A stretch of 64,000 bases of DNA from Roseisolibacter agri. Lineage in GTDB: Bacteria > Gemmatimonadota > Gemmatimonadetes > Gemmatimonadales > Gemmatimonadaceae. Location: contig NZ_BRXS01000006.1 of the NCBI RefSeq assembly GCF_030159095.1, positions 310,001 through 374,000 of the forward strand. The letters run 5' to 3'. Position 1 is the stretch's first letter, and each line of letters begins with the position of its first letter. This document shows, piece after piece, positions 32,831 to 41,448 of the stretch. Below the pieces are notes generated by a model that saw only the letters and a program-made list of their open reading frames with translations, ran no database searches and had not been told where the DNA came from. The translations under genes and the position numbers were made by a program.

Positions 32831-33799
32831 TCAGGCCTGGAGCTTCGGGCGGAGGCGGTTCAGCAGCCCGCCGGCGTTCGGCACGAGCGTCGACAGGTAG
32901 CCCGCGCCGTCGAGCAGCGTCGGATGCTCGCGGAACGCCGCGCCGAAGTAGCGCCGTGCCAGCCGCGCGTCGCCCTTCCGCAGCGCGGCGATGCCATGGC
33001 TGCGATGGAGCGCCCCGCGCCCGATCCGGCAGCTCTCGAGCAGCCACGGGTAGCGCGACTCGACCAGCGCCAGCGACACGTACTGGTCGTCGCGGCGGGT
33101 GGCGGCGTGGTTGCGCGACACGTTCTCGGGGTGGCGGCGATAGCGGGCGAGCACGCCGGGGACGTGGCCGAAATGCCCCCCGTGCGCGAGCACCTCCATC
33201 CACATCAGCCAGTCGGCGGCGAAGGCGACCCGTGGGTCGTACCGCCAGGGCGGCAGGGCGCTCGCCCGCACCATGATCGACACGCCGCCGAAGAGCGTCC
33301 CCCGACAGATGAACTCGGCGGCGCCCTCGCCGCTGGTGAGCGGGACGATCTCGGACATCAGGTACATGCGGGCGTCCGTGCGGTTGTCGAACGCCTCGAC
33401 GTCGTGCCCGCACAGGACGCGGCGCGGATCCTCCGCGAACCAGTCGACCTGGAGTCGCAGCTTTCCCGGCAGGAAGACGTCGTCGCCGGCGTGGAAGGCG
33501 ACCAGGTCCCCGGTGCACCGGGCCAGCGCGCGGTTGCAGTTCAGCGTCATCCCCACGTGGCCCTCGCCCACCACCGCCACCACGCGGTCGGGATAGCGCG
33601 CGGCCAGCTCCAGCACCACGCGATCGGTGCCGTCGGTCGATCCGTCGTCGGCCACCACGACCTGCACGCGCGGATAGTCCTGCTCGACCGCGCTGCGGAC
33701 CGCCTCCTCGACGAAGTCGACCTGGTTGTACGTCGGCAGCATCACCGACACGAGCGGCGTCCCAGGGCTGGGCGGCAGGGGGGCGCGAGCGGAGGTCAC
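32831..33799 (-). CDS. Family 2 glycosyltransferase
   Basis: A 322-residue GT-A enzyme. LVSVMLPTYNQVDFVEEAVR, VVVADDGSTDGTDRVV and LVAFHAGDDVFLPGKLR (the D-x-D equivalent GDD) define the fold, and the C-terminal VPGVLARYRRHPENVSRN is typical of this GT2 subgroup. It is clearly related to the GT2 protein at 34754-35749, and the two flank a methyltransferase. The GTG start overlaps the methyltransferase stop by four bases. Donor and acceptor are unknown. Confidence 0.87.
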   Translation of the reverse strand: MTSARAPLPPSPGTPLVSVMLPTYNQVDFVEEAVRSAVEQDYPRVQVVVADDGSTDGTDRVVLELAARYPDRVVAVVGEGHVGMTLNCNRALARCTGDLVAFHAGDDVFLPGKLRLQVDWFAEDPRRVLCGHDVEAFDNRTDARMYLMSEIVPLTSGEGAAEFICRGTLFGGVSIMVRASALPPWRYDPRVAFAADWLMWMEVLAHGGHFGHVPGVLARYRRHPENVSRNHAATRRDDQYVSLALVESRYPWLLESCRIGRGALHRSHGIAALRKGDARLARRYFGAAFREHPTLLDGAGYLSTLVPNAGGLLNRLRPKLQA

Positions 33800-34620
33800 A
33801 GCCGACGGAAGAGGTGCTCGTCGCAGCCGGAGCCGAACAGACCGATCCCGCCCGGACGCGCCCACTGCTGCACGACCTCGAAGCCGAGCGGCTCGACGAA
33901 GCGGCGCAGCGCGACCGGCCCGATCGACTCGTAGGGATAGCCGCCCATCCAGTCGTGGATGTCGTGGTCGAGGCTCATCCCGCGGCGCCCCCGATACTCG
34001 GCCTCGTGGCGCTGGGGGTCGCGCCCCGTGAGCCGCATCCCCAGCTGGAACGCGCGCTTGTACAGGCCGCTCATGAGGCGCTGCGTCCGCGGGCTGCGCC
34101 GCGTGTAGAGGCGCTTCTCCGCGCGCCACAGCGGGCACAGGAGCGTGCGCCGGTAGAGCGCGAGGCACAGCAGCCCGCCCGGCGCCACCAGGCGCGCCGC
34201 CGACGCGATGGCCTCGAACATCGCGCCGGTGTGGTGCAGCACCCCCCACGAGTACACGACGTCGAAGGTGCCCAGGGCGTCCGGATCGAGGTCGAAGACG
34301 CTGATCTGCCGCGCGGACCAGTCGCTCTCCGCCGGCGCGTGGTCGCGCAGCATCCGGCGCGTCGTCGCCACGGAGAGCGGGTCGAGATCCGTCGCCAGCA
34401 CCCGCGCGGCGCCCAGCTGCAGCGCGGCCAGCGAGTGGATGCCCGACCCGCACCCCACGTCGAGGAAGGACCGGCCCCTGACCGCGTCGCCCAGCAGCCG
34501 CTCGAGGGCCTGCCGCGCATGGCTGATGCGCTCGTCGTCGACGCCGCGCGCATAGTCGGCCCAGTTCGCGCCGAACGCGAAGTGTTCCGAAAGGTCCTTC
34601 AGGGGGTTCGCGCGGGACAT
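33796..34620 (-). CDS. Class I SAM-dependent methyltransferase
   Basis: A 274-residue methyltransferase. Motif I is FLDVGCGSGIHSLAALQLGA, motif II ATDLDPLSVATTRRML, and the VVYSWGVLHHTGAM segment is post-motif III. The C-terminal region (YRGRRGMSLDHDIHDWMGGY) resembles methyltransferases annotated in glycan loci. The ATG at 34620 gives the full conserved N-terminus (LKDLSEHFAFGANWADYARG). The substrate is unknown, presumably a sugar of the repeat unit. Upstream is a 133-base gap with a hairpin after the preceding GT2 gene. Confidence 0.85.
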   Translation of the reverse strand: MSRANPLKDLSEHFAFGANWADYARGVDDERISHARQALERLLGDAVRGRSFLDVGCGSGIHSLAALQLGAARVLATDLDPLSVATTRRMLRDHAPAESDWSARQISVFDLDPDALGTFDVVYSWGVLHHTGAMFEAIASAARLVAPGGLLCLALYRRTLLCPLWRAEKRLYTRRSPRTQRLMSGLYKRAFQLGMRLTGRDPQRHEAEYRGRRGMSLDHDIHDWMGGYPYESIGPVALRRFVEPLGFEVVQQWARPGGIGLFGSGCDEHLFRRL

Positions 34621-34723
34621 CGGCAGCGGGAGCGGCAAGAGCGCGCGACTCACCGGGCGGAGGGCGCCGGGAAGCCGCGCTGACGGTGCGACGTCGCGCA
34701 ATCTCGCGCGCCACGGGAGCGAT

Positions 34724-34746
34724 GGGAAGCGCGGCGGGTGCTTCCC
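34724..34746 (-). terminator. Hairpin after the GT2 gene at 34754
   Basis: GGGAAGC at 34724-34730 and GCTTCCC at 34740-34746 form a perfect 7-bp stem with a 9-base loop. It sits 8 bases past the stop of the minus-strand GT2 gene. There is no T-tract, so termination is only suggested. Confidence 0.4.
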
Positions 34747-34753
34747 GCCCCGA

Positions 34754-35749
34754 TCATGCGCCCCCGGACGCGCCTCCCGCCTCGCGCCCACGCAACGCTC
34801 GCAGCGGGCCGCTCGTGCTGGACGCCAGGCGGCCGAGCAGGTGCGCGCGGTCGAGCCGCAGCACCGTGGGCAGCACGCGCTCCCGCCACGGCGTCGCCGC
34901 GCCGCGGGCGCGCCGCCAGTCCGCGAGCGATGCCAGCAGCGCGCGCGCGAGCGCGTAGTCGCCGCGCTTGGTGGCGCCCAGCGCCCCGCCCCATAGGAGC
35001 CGCGGACGCAGCCCCGCCGCGAGCTCCGCGAGCTCCGGATGGCGGGTCTCGACCAGGTCGAGCGCCAGCAGCTGCTCGCGCACGATGCGCTCGACGCCGT
35101 TGGTGATGTTGTGCGCGTGCCGCCGGTAGCGGGCCAGCACCTCGGGCACGTACCCGACGCGGCCGTTGATCGCGGTCTCGACCCAGAACAGCCAGTCCGA
35201 GACGATGGACAGCGACGGCTCGTAGCCGTGGGGCGGGCACGCGCTGCGGCGCGCCATCGCCGACGTCCCGTTGAAGAACGCGGGCGAGAGGAAGAGCTGC
35301 TCGACCGAGCCCTCGCGGAACGGGTTCGAGCCCGGCATGTGCTGGAGGCGCAGCCGGCGCCCGCTGTCGCTGTCGAACTCCTCGACGTTCGTGTAGCAGA
35401 TGACCGCGTCCGGGTTCTCGGCGAACCACGCGAGCTGCTTGCGCAGCTTGCCGGGCAGCCAGAGATCGTCGCCGGCGAAGAACGCGATGAACTCCCCACG
35501 GCAGGCGGCGAGCACGCGGTTCTGGTTGGCCGTGATCCCGGTGTTCACCGGCGACAGGAGCGGCACCACGACCCCCGGATGGCGCGCCGCGTAGTCGGCC
35601 ACGATCTCGCGCGTGCCGTCGGTCGAGCCGTCGTCGCCGACGACGATCTCGAAGTCGCACCCGTCCTGCGCCAGCACCGAGTCGAGCGCGTCGGCGATGA
35701 ACGCGCGGTGCTGGTAGGTCGGGAGGAAGACGGAGACGGTCGGCGTCAT
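34754..35749 (-). CDS. Family 2 glycosyltransferase
   Basis: A 331-residue GT-A enzyme with VSVFLPTYQHRAFIADALDS, IVVGDDGSTDGTREIVADY and FIAFFAGDDLWLPGKLRKQL. The tail VPEVLARYRRHAHNITNGV is shared with the GT2 protein at 32831-33799, indicating duplication within the locus. The ATG overlaps the flippase stop by four bases (ATGA, 35746-35749). A 60-residue Arg/Ala-rich C-terminal tail has no recognisable domain. Confidence 0.87.
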   Translation of the reverse strand: MTPTVSVFLPTYQHRAFIADALDSVLAQDGCDFEIVVGDDGSTDGTREIVADYAARHPGVVVPLLSPVNTGITANQNRVLAACRGEFIAFFAGDDLWLPGKLRKQLAWFAENPDAVICYTNVEEFDSDSGRRLRLQHMPGSNPFREGSVEQLFLSPAFFNGTSAMARRSACPPHGYEPSLSIVSDWLFWVETAINGRVGYVPEVLARYRRHAHNITNGVERIVREQLLALDLVETRHPELAELAAGLRPRLLWGGALGATKRGDYALARALLASLADWRRARGAATPWRERVLPTVLRLDRAHLLGRLASSTSGPLRALRGREAGGASGGA

Positions 35750-37077
35750 GACAGGGCGCCCCGGCGCCAGCGCAGCTCGAGGCGCAGCGCGAGCCCGAGG
35801 TTGACCAGCGTGCCGAGCGCGTAGGTGCCGACCGCGGACCAGGCCGCGCCGACGGCGCCGTGCGCCGGCACGAGGAGCAGGTTGGCGACGACCGCGCCGG
35901 CGCCGCACACGAGGCTCGTCGCGGAGACCTGCAGGAAGAGGCCCCGCGCGATCCACTGGCTGGCCATCACGGCGGAGACCGCGGCGCCAACGGTCGTCAG
36001 CAGCAGCAGTCGCAGGATCGGCACCGCAGGGAGGAACGCCGCCCCTCCGACCAGCCGCAGGATCAGCGGCGCGGCGATCGCGCCGACCACGCTGAGGAGC
36101 GTCGTGGCCGCGATCGCGGCCACGAGGAGCCGGCGCTGCACGGTCCACGCGGCGTCCGGCCCCAGCTCGGTCACCTTCGCGTAGCCGACGGTGCTCATCG
36201 CCGACGAGAGGAGCTGCAGCGCGACGGTGAGCTGGAGCGCGAGATGGTACTGCCCCACCTCCGCGCCGGGCCGATAGCGCGAGAGGATGAGCGTCCCCGC
36301 CTGGGCGGACAGGAACGAGGCGACCGCGGTGACGTGGAGCTGCGCCCCGCCGTGCAGCAGCCGCCGCGCGCCGGCCCAGGTGGCGCGGAACGGTCCCGCC
36401 GCCGCGTGCGCCGCGCGCAGGGCGACGTAGACCAGCACGACGTTGGCGGCCAGCAGGCCCGCGATGCCGCCCGCGGCGCCGCCGTGCAGGACCACGACCG
36501 CGACGACGGTGGCGAGGACGCTCATCCCGGCCCCCGCCAGCACGGCGCGGTTCAGCGTGTCGAGCCGTCCGAGGCCGATGAGGATGGAGCTCGCGCTCTC
36601 GATGAGCAGGAGCAGCGGGAGCCCCGCGAACGCCACCGCCAGCACGGGCCCGGGGATCGCGGTGAAGAGCGGCGGCCAACCGACGAAGAACGCGGACGCC
36701 GCCACGGCCCAGCCGACCAAGGTCGCGACCGCCGTGATCGCCAGCAGGCTGCCGACGGACTCCGCCACCCACGCGGCCGGACGCTCGCGCGCCGCGCGGT
36801 GGGCGATCACCTGCGACAGGCTGAGGTAGCCCAGCGTGCCGAACAGCGTCACCCAGCCGTAGGCGGCGGCCATGTGGCCACGGCCCACGGGCCCCAGCGC
36901 CCGCGTCGTCAGCATCGTCACCAGGAGGAGCGCGGCCATGTTCGCGCCGCGCGACGCGGCCGTCCGGGCGATCGCCCACCAGGCCGCGCGGTGCGGCGCC
37001 GGGGTCTCCCCGTCCGTCGGGCGGTGGCGCTGCCAGCGCGCCGCGACCGCCGCCGGGATCGGGCTGCGGAGGCTCAC
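35746..37077 (-). CDS. Wzx-like oligosaccharide flippase (copy 2)
   Basis: A 443-residue polytopic membrane protein with about 12 hydrophobic helices, MOP superfamily. The N-terminal SRGANMAALLLVTMLTTRAL and GPVGRGHMAAAYGWVTLFGT are family features. It has little obvious similarity to the flippase at 9235-10779, so the two probably serve different lipid-linked glycans. The GTG start is coupled to the aminotransferase stop (GTGA), linking this flippase to the 3-amino-sugar pathway. Confidence 0.83.
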   Translation of the reverse strand: MSLRSPIPAAVAARWQRHRPTDGETPAPHRAAWWAIARTAASRGANMAALLLVTMLTTRALGPVGRGHMAAAYGWVTLFGTLGYLSLSQVIAHRAARERPAAWVAESVGSLLAITAVATLVGWAVAASAFFVGWPPLFTAIPGPVLAVAFAGLPLLLLIESASSILIGLGRLDTLNRAVLAGAGMSVLATVVAVVVLHGGAAGGIAGLLAANVVLVYVALRAAHAAAGPFRATWAGARRLLHGGAQLHVTAVASFLSAQAGTLILSRYRPGAEVGQYHLALQLTVALQLLSSAMSTVGYAKVTELGPDAAWTVQRRLLVAAIAATTLLSVVGAIAAPLILRLVGGAAFLPAVPILRLLLLTTVGAAVSAVMASQWIARGLFLQVSATSLVCGAGAVVANLLLVPAHGAVGAAWSAVGTYALGTLVNLGLALRLELRWRRGALS

Positions 37078-38192
37078 GGCCCGTCGAACGATCGCAGCGC
37101 GGCGGCCACGTGGTCGACGTCGCGCTCCGCGAGGTGCGGGCCCATGGGCAGGCTCAGCACCTCGTTCGCCAGCCGGGTCGCGAGCGGCCACGGATCGGCG
37201 TCCGTGATCGCCGGCGCGAGGGCGGCGTACGCCGCCTGGCGGTGGGGCGGCGTCGGATAGTGCACGAGCGTCTGGACGCCGTGCGCCTCCAGGTGCGCGG
37301 CCAGGCGGTCGCGGGCCGCGCTCCGCACGACGAACAGGTGCCAGACGGGCTCCGCGCCCTGGCGCACCTGCGGCAGCGCGACGGGGCCGTCGGCGAGCGC
37401 CGCCGCGTAGCGCGCCGCGACCTGGGCGCGCCGGGCGTTCCACTCGTCCAGGCGGCGCAGCTTGACCCGGAGCACGGCGGCCTGGACCTCGTCCAGGCGC
37501 GCGTTGAAGCCGGCCTCCTCGTGCACGTACTTCCGCGACGAGCCGTAGTTGGCCAGGCGCCGCACCCGGTCGGCGAGGGCGGCGTCGTCCGTCGTGATGC
37601 CGCCGGCGTCGCCGATCGCGCCGAGGTTCTTGCCCGGATAGAAGCTGAACGCCGCGGCGTGGCCCAGCGCGCCGGCACGGCGGCCCTGGTCGCGGGCGCC
37701 GTGGGCCTGGGCGGCGTCCTCCAGCACGCGCAGGCCGTGGCGCTCGGCCACCGCCATCACGCCCGTCATGTCGGCCGGCTGCCCGTAGAGGTGCACGGGG
37801 ATCACGGCCTTCGTCCGCGGCGTCACCGCGTGCGCGATCGCGTCCGGATCGATCGTGTAGGTCGCCGGGTCGACCTCCACCGGGACGGGCGTCGCGCCGG
37901 CGAAGGTCACCGCCAGCCAGGTCGCGACGAAGGTGTGCGACGGGACGATCACCTCGTCGCCGGGTCCCACGTCCCACGCGCGCAGCACGAGGTGCAGCGC
38001 GTCCAGCCCGTTGCTCAGCCCCACGGTGTGACGCACGCCACAGTACTGCGCGAATTCGGCCTCGAACGCCTCCAGCAGCTGGCCGCGGATGAACCACCCG
38101 CGATCGAGGACGTCGGCGATCGCGGCGTCGATCTCGGCGCGGAGCTCGTGGTGCGGGGCCTGAAGGTCGAGGAACGGAACGCGCACGTGCAC
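37074..38192 (-). CDS. dTDP-3-keto-6-deoxyhexose aminotransferase (FdtB/QdtB-like)
   Basis: About 372 residues, DegT/DnrJ/EryC1/StrS family. PLP-lysine motif SFYPGKNLGAIGDAGG, phosphate-binding LSNGLDALHLVLRAWDVGPG and VLEDAAQAHGARDQG are intact. The start HVRVPFLDLQAPHHELRAEI matches FdtB/DesV-type enzymes that aminate C3. I chose GTG 38192 because conserved sequence begins there; an in-frame GTG at 38288 would add 32 non-conserved residues. The isomerases that make its 3-keto substrate (FdtA-like, 41014-41891) are on the divergent operon 3 kb away, and RmlA is beyond them. Confidence 0.84.
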   Translation of the reverse strand: MHVRVPFLDLQAPHHELRAEIDAAIADVLDRGWFIRGQLLEAFEAEFAQYCGVRHTVGLSNGLDALHLVLRAWDVGPGDEVIVPSHTFVATWLAVTFAGATPVPVEVDPATYTIDPDAIAHAVTPRTKAVIPVHLYGQPADMTGVMAVAERHGLRVLEDAAQAHGARDQGRRAGALGHAAAFSFYPGKNLGAIGDAGGITTDDAALADRVRRLANYGSSRKYVHEEAGFNARLDEVQAAVLRVKLRRLDEWNARRAQVAARYAAALADGPVALPQVRQGAEPVWHLFVVRSAARDRLAAHLEAHGVQTLVHYPTPPHRQAAYAALAPAITDADPWPLATRLANEVLSLPMGPHLAERDVDHVAAALRSFDGP

Positions 38193-38302
38193 GGAGCAGG
38201 GACGGCGGGTGAGCGACGGATCGCGAGCGTCGGCGTGAGGGGCCGGATGGCGCGCGGCGGCGGCGGCACGCGTCGCCACTGTGCTCACCGGACTGCGCGA
38301 TT

Positions 38303-38310
38303 ACTATAAT
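38303..38310. promoter_or_regulatory. Overlapping divergent -10 boxes
   Basis: TATAAT on the plus strand (38305-38310) is a perfect -10 consensus. On the minus strand TATAGT (38303-38308) shares four of the same base pairs. The AT-rich patch GATTACTATAAT stands out in a very GC-rich region. It can drive the FemAB-acetyltransferase-fdtA operon rightward and the fdtB-wzx-GT operon leftward. -35 boxes are weak on both sides. Confidence 0.55.
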
Positions 38311-38404
38311 CGGGTCCGAACGCCCTTGCACCGCCCGCGTCCCCGAGTCGCGCGCGGGACGCCGGCACGCTGCAACGCCAGAGCCGGTACCGCGTCCGCC
38401 CCTC

Positions 38405-39397
38405 ATGCCGATCCTCGCAGAGCCGTACTCCGACCGCTGGGCCGACGAGTGGGACGCGTTCGTCGCGGAGCGCGCGCGCAACGGCACGCTGCTCCACACG
38501 CGGCGCTTCTTCGCCCACAACGACGCCAATGCGCGGGACGATGCGTCGCTGCTCTTCCGCGACCGCGCGCGGGTGATCGGGCTGCTGCCCGCGGCGCTGC
38601 TCGGCGCCGACGGCGCGGAGGCGGTGCTGCACTCGCACCCGCGGTCCACGTACGGCGGCTTCGTGGTGGCGCCCGAGGTCGGAACGGCGGCGACGCTCGA
38701 GATGGTGGACCTCGCGCTGGCGTACGCGCGCGAGCGCGGCGCGCGGCGCGTCGTCGTGCGCAACCCGTTCCGCATCTTCCACGCGATGCCGAGCGACGAG
38801 TCGGACTACGCCCTCTGGCTGCGCGGGTTCACGGTGCTGTCGCGCGAGCTCGAGGTCGCGGTGCCGACGGGCAGCATCACACCGGGCGACGCGCTCGCGC
38901 ACTTCGACGGCAAGACGCGCAACCAGGTGCGCAAGGCGCAGCGCGCGGGCGTCGTCGTGGAGGCGTCGGACGACTACGCGGCGTTCTGGCCGATGCTCGA
39001 GGAGAACCTGCGCGCGCGGCACGAGGCGCAGCCCACGCACTCGCTGGAGGCGTTCGCGCGCCTGCGCGCCTGCGTCGGCCCGGACGCCGTGCGCCTCGTG
39101 CTCGCGCAGCACGACGGGCGCGTGATCGCGGGCGCCGTCGTCCTGGTCGCGAACGCGCGCGCGCTGCACGTGCAGTACATCGCCAGCCGCGCCGACGCGC
39201 TGCATCTCTGCCCCGTCAACGCCGTGCTGCACCACCTCGTCGAGATGGCCGCCGCGGGCGGCTACCACTATCTCAACCTCGGCATGTCGACCGAGGACGC
39301 CGGCCGGCGCCCCAACCTGGGGCTGTTCGCCTTCAAGGAAGGCTTCGGCGGCCGTGGCGTGCTGCGCGAGACCCTCGCGCTCGACCTCGCGACCTGA
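38405..39397 (+). CDS. FemAB/GNAT-fold acyltransferase-like protein
   Basis: A 330-residue protein of the FemAB-related GNAT superfamily. The motif KTRNQVRKAQRAGVVVEASD in mid-protein is the typical FemAB core (here residues about 169-188), and HYLNLGMSTEDAGRRPNLGL with FKEGFGG is the conserved C-terminal part. Relatives of this kind occur in exopolysaccharide loci, where they may attach amino acids or acyl groups to amino sugars. That would fit the 3-amino sugar pathway here, but the substrate is not shown by sequence. First gene of the rightward operon; 10 bases before the acetyltransferase. Confidence 0.75.
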   Translation: MPILAEPYSDRWADEWDAFVAERARNGTLLHTRRFFAHNDANARDDASLLFRDRARVIGLLPAALLGADGAEAVLHSHPRSTYGGFVVAPEVGTAATLEMVDLALAYARERGARRVVVRNPFRIFHAMPSDESDYALWLRGFTVLSRELEVAVPTGSITPGDALAHFDGKTRNQVRKAQRAGVVVEASDDYAAFWPMLEENLRARHEAQPTHSLEAFARLRACVGPDAVRLVLAQHDGRVIAGAVVLVANARALHVQYIASRADALHLCPVNAVLHHLVEMAAAGGYHYLNLGMSTEDAGRRPNLGLFAFKEGFGGRGVLRETLALDLAT

Positions 39398-39407
39398 CGC
39401 TCCCTCC

Positions 39408-40094
39408 ATGACGACGCCCCGCAAGCTGGTCCTGATCGGCGCCGGCGAGTTCGCCGAGATCGCATACGAGTACTTCACGCACGACTCGCCATACGAGGTC
39501 GTCGCGTTCGCCGTCGAGGATCGCTTCCGTGACGCCCCGTCGCTGTTCGACCTGCCGATCGTCTCGGTCGAGGACCTGGAGCGCACGCACCCGCCCGACG
39601 ATCACGCCGCGTTCGTCGCGATCACCAACACGCAGCTCAACCGCGTGCGCGCGCGGCTCTACGCCGCCACGCGCGACCGCGGCTACCCGATCGCGAAGTA
39701 CGTGAGCTCGCGCGCGTTCGTGTGGCGCAACGTCGAGATCGGCGAGAACAGCTTCGTCTTCGAGCACAACGTGCTCCAGTATCACGTGAAGGTCGGCAAC
39801 GACGTGGTGCTCTGGAGCGGCAACCACGTCGGGCACCGCACGGTGATCCGCGACCACGTCTTCATGACGTCGCACGCCGTCATCTCGGGCTACTGCGACG
39901 TCGGCGAGTCGTCGTTCATCGGCGTCAACGCCTGCGTCGGCGACCACCTCACCATTGGCCGCGACTGCACGGTGGGCATGGGATCGGTCGTCGTGCGCGA
40001 CACGGAGCCCGGCAAGGTCTACGTCGGCAATCCCGCGAAGCCGCTCGAGAAGTCGAGCTACGACACCTGGAAGGTGCCGGAGGCGCTGCGGTGA
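39408..40094 (+). CDS. Sugar acetyltransferase, left-handed beta-helix type
   Basis: A 228-residue NeuD/PglD-like acetyltransferase with a Rossmann-like start KLVLIGAGEFAEIAYEYF and VAFAVEDRF, followed by hexapeptide repeats (VWRNVEIGENSFVFEHNVLQ, VGHRTVIRDHVFMTSHAVIS, GVNACVGDHLTIGRDCTVGM) and VYVGNPAKPL. In the FdtA/B pathway an FdtC acetyltransferase makes the 3-acetamido sugar, so this is the likely candidate. It is coupled to the next gene by a GTGA overlap. Confidence 0.83.
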   Translation: MTTPRKLVLIGAGEFAEIAYEYFTHDSPYEVVAFAVEDRFRDAPSLFDLPIVSVEDLERTHPPDDHAAFVAITNTQLNRVRARLYAATRDRGYPIAKYVSSRAFVWRNVEIGENSFVFEHNVLQYHVKVGNDVVLWSGNHVGHRTVIRDHVFMTSHAVISGYCDVGESSFIGVNACVGDHLTIGRDCTVGMGSVVVRDTEPGKVYVGNPAKPLEKSSYDTWKVPEALR

Positions 40095-41017
40095 GCTGGC
40101 GCAAGATGGGGCGCATCTTCGCGCCCTCCGGCGATCTGCCGTGGGCGGCGCACTCCGCGCTCCAGCCCACGCCCCTGCTGCTGGACGCGGAGAACCGCAT
40201 CCGCCTCTACCTCGGGATGCGCGACGAGGCGGGCGTGAGCCGCGTGGGCTGGATCGAGGTCGACGCCGACGACCCGTCGCGCGTGCTGGACGTCGCGACG
40301 ACGCCCGCGCTGGACGTGGGCGCGCCGGGTTGCTTCGACGACAACGGCGTCGTGCCGTGCGCCGTGGTGCCGCGCGACGACGGGATCTACCTCTACTACG
40401 CGGGCTACCTGCTGCCCCGCCGCGTGCGCTTCCACGTCTTCGGCGGGCTGGCGGTGAGCCGCGACGGCGGCCGCCGCTTCGAGCGCGTGCGTCACACGCC
40501 GGTCGTCGACCGCACGGAGGACGAGCTGCTCTTCCGCGTGATCCATTCCGTGCGCTGGAACGGCCAGGCGTGGCAGGCGTGGTACGGCGGCGGCAGCGCC
40601 TTCGAGGCGCCGGACGCCGACGGCCACACGCGCGCGGTCTACAACATCCGCTACATGGAGTCGCCGGACGGGATCCACTTCCCCGACCGCGGCGAGGTGA
40701 GCATCGACGTCGCGGCCGACGAGCACCGGGTCGGGCGTCCCTTCGTGCTGCACGATCCGTCGCGCGGCTACGAGATGTGGTTCGCCGGCGCGACGCGCGC
40801 CGAGAACTACCGGCTGCGCTACGCGCGCTCGGAGGACGGACGCCGCTGGCGCATGGCGACCGACGATCTCGGGCTCGCGTGCTCGCCGGACGGCTGGGAC
40901 TCCGAGATGATGTCGTATCCGGCCGTCGTGCGCCGGGGCGGGCGCTCGTACCTGTTCTACAACGGCAACGGCTACGGCCGCACGGGCGTCGGCTGGGCGC
41001 TGCGGGAGGACGGGTGA
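40091..41017 (+). CDS. Five-bladed-propeller glycosidase-like protein (GH43/GH32-like)
   Basis: A 308-residue protein whose repeated pattern suggests a glycoside-hydrolase beta-propeller: MGRIFAPSGDLPWAAHSALQ, YLGMRDEAGVSRVGWIEVD, DDNGVVPCAVVPRDDGIYLY, AWYGGGSAF, RPFVLHDPSRGYEMWFAGAT and SYPAVVRRGGRSYLFYNGNG. There is no signal peptide, so it probably acts in the cytoplasm. Such proteins recur in O-antigen and EPS clusters without known activity. It is coupled on both sides by GTGA overlaps to the acetyltransferase and to an FdtA-like isomerase, implying a role in the same pathway. Confidence 0.65.
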   Translation: MSWRKMGRIFAPSGDLPWAAHSALQPTPLLLDAENRIRLYLGMRDEAGVSRVGWIEVDADDPSRVLDVATTPALDVGAPGCFDDNGVVPCAVVPRDDGIYLYYAGYLLPRRVRFHVFGGLAVSRDGGRRFERVRHTPVVDRTEDELLFRVIHSVRWNGQAWQAWYGGGSAFEAPDADGHTRAVYNIRYMESPDGIHFPDRGEVSIDVAADEHRVGRPFVLHDPSRGYEMWFAGATRAENYRLRYARSEDGRRWRMATDDLGLACSPDGWDSEMMSYPAVVRRGGRSYLFYNGNGYGRTGVGWALREDG

Positions 41018-41448
41018 GGGCGCGCCCGCTCCGGTCGCTGCGCGAGGCGCGGCTCGTGTACCTCCCGCGGATCTCCGACCCGCGCGGCGCGCTGACGTTC
41101 GCCGAGTCGCGGCGCGGCGTGCCGTTCGGCATCCGGCGCGTGTACTGGGTCTACGACGTGCCCGGTGGCGGTGATCGCAGCGGCGGCCACGCGTACCACG
41201 AGGCCGAGGAGCTGATCATCGCGCTCTCCGGCAGCTTCGACGTGACGGTGGACGACGGGACCGACCGCCGCACCTTCACGCTCAACCGCTCGCACATCGG
41301 GCTGCACGTGCCGCCCGGCCTGTGGCGCCGCATCGGCAACTTCGCGACGAACGCCGTCTGCTTCGTCGCGGCGTCGACGCCCTACGACGCGGGCGACTAC
41401 CTGCGCGACTACGAGCTGTTCCAGCGCTGGCGCGCGGGGGCACCGTGA
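41014..41448 (+). CDS. FdtA/WxcM-like cupin sugar isomerase (copy 1, altered active-site motif)
   Basis: A 144-residue RmlC-like cupin. Family features are VPFGIRRVYWVYDVPGG, ELIIALSGSFDVTVDDG, WRRIGNFATNAVCFVAAST and YDAGDYLRDYELF. FdtA-type enzymes convert dTDP-4-keto-6-deoxyglucose to the 3-keto isomer with two His residues in a GGHAH-type motif. Here the motif reads GGHAYHE (H59, Y61), so the second His is replaced by Tyr. It may be inactive, a partner of copy 2, or an isomerase of different specificity. GTGA overlaps on both sides. Confidence 0.8.
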   Translation: MRARPLRSLREARLVYLPRISDPRGALTFAESRRGVPFGIRRVYWVYDVPGGGDRSGGHAYHEAEELIIALSGSFDVTVDDGTDRRTFTLNRSHIGLHVPPGLWRRIGNFATNAVCFVAASTPYDAGDYLRDYELFQRWRAGAP

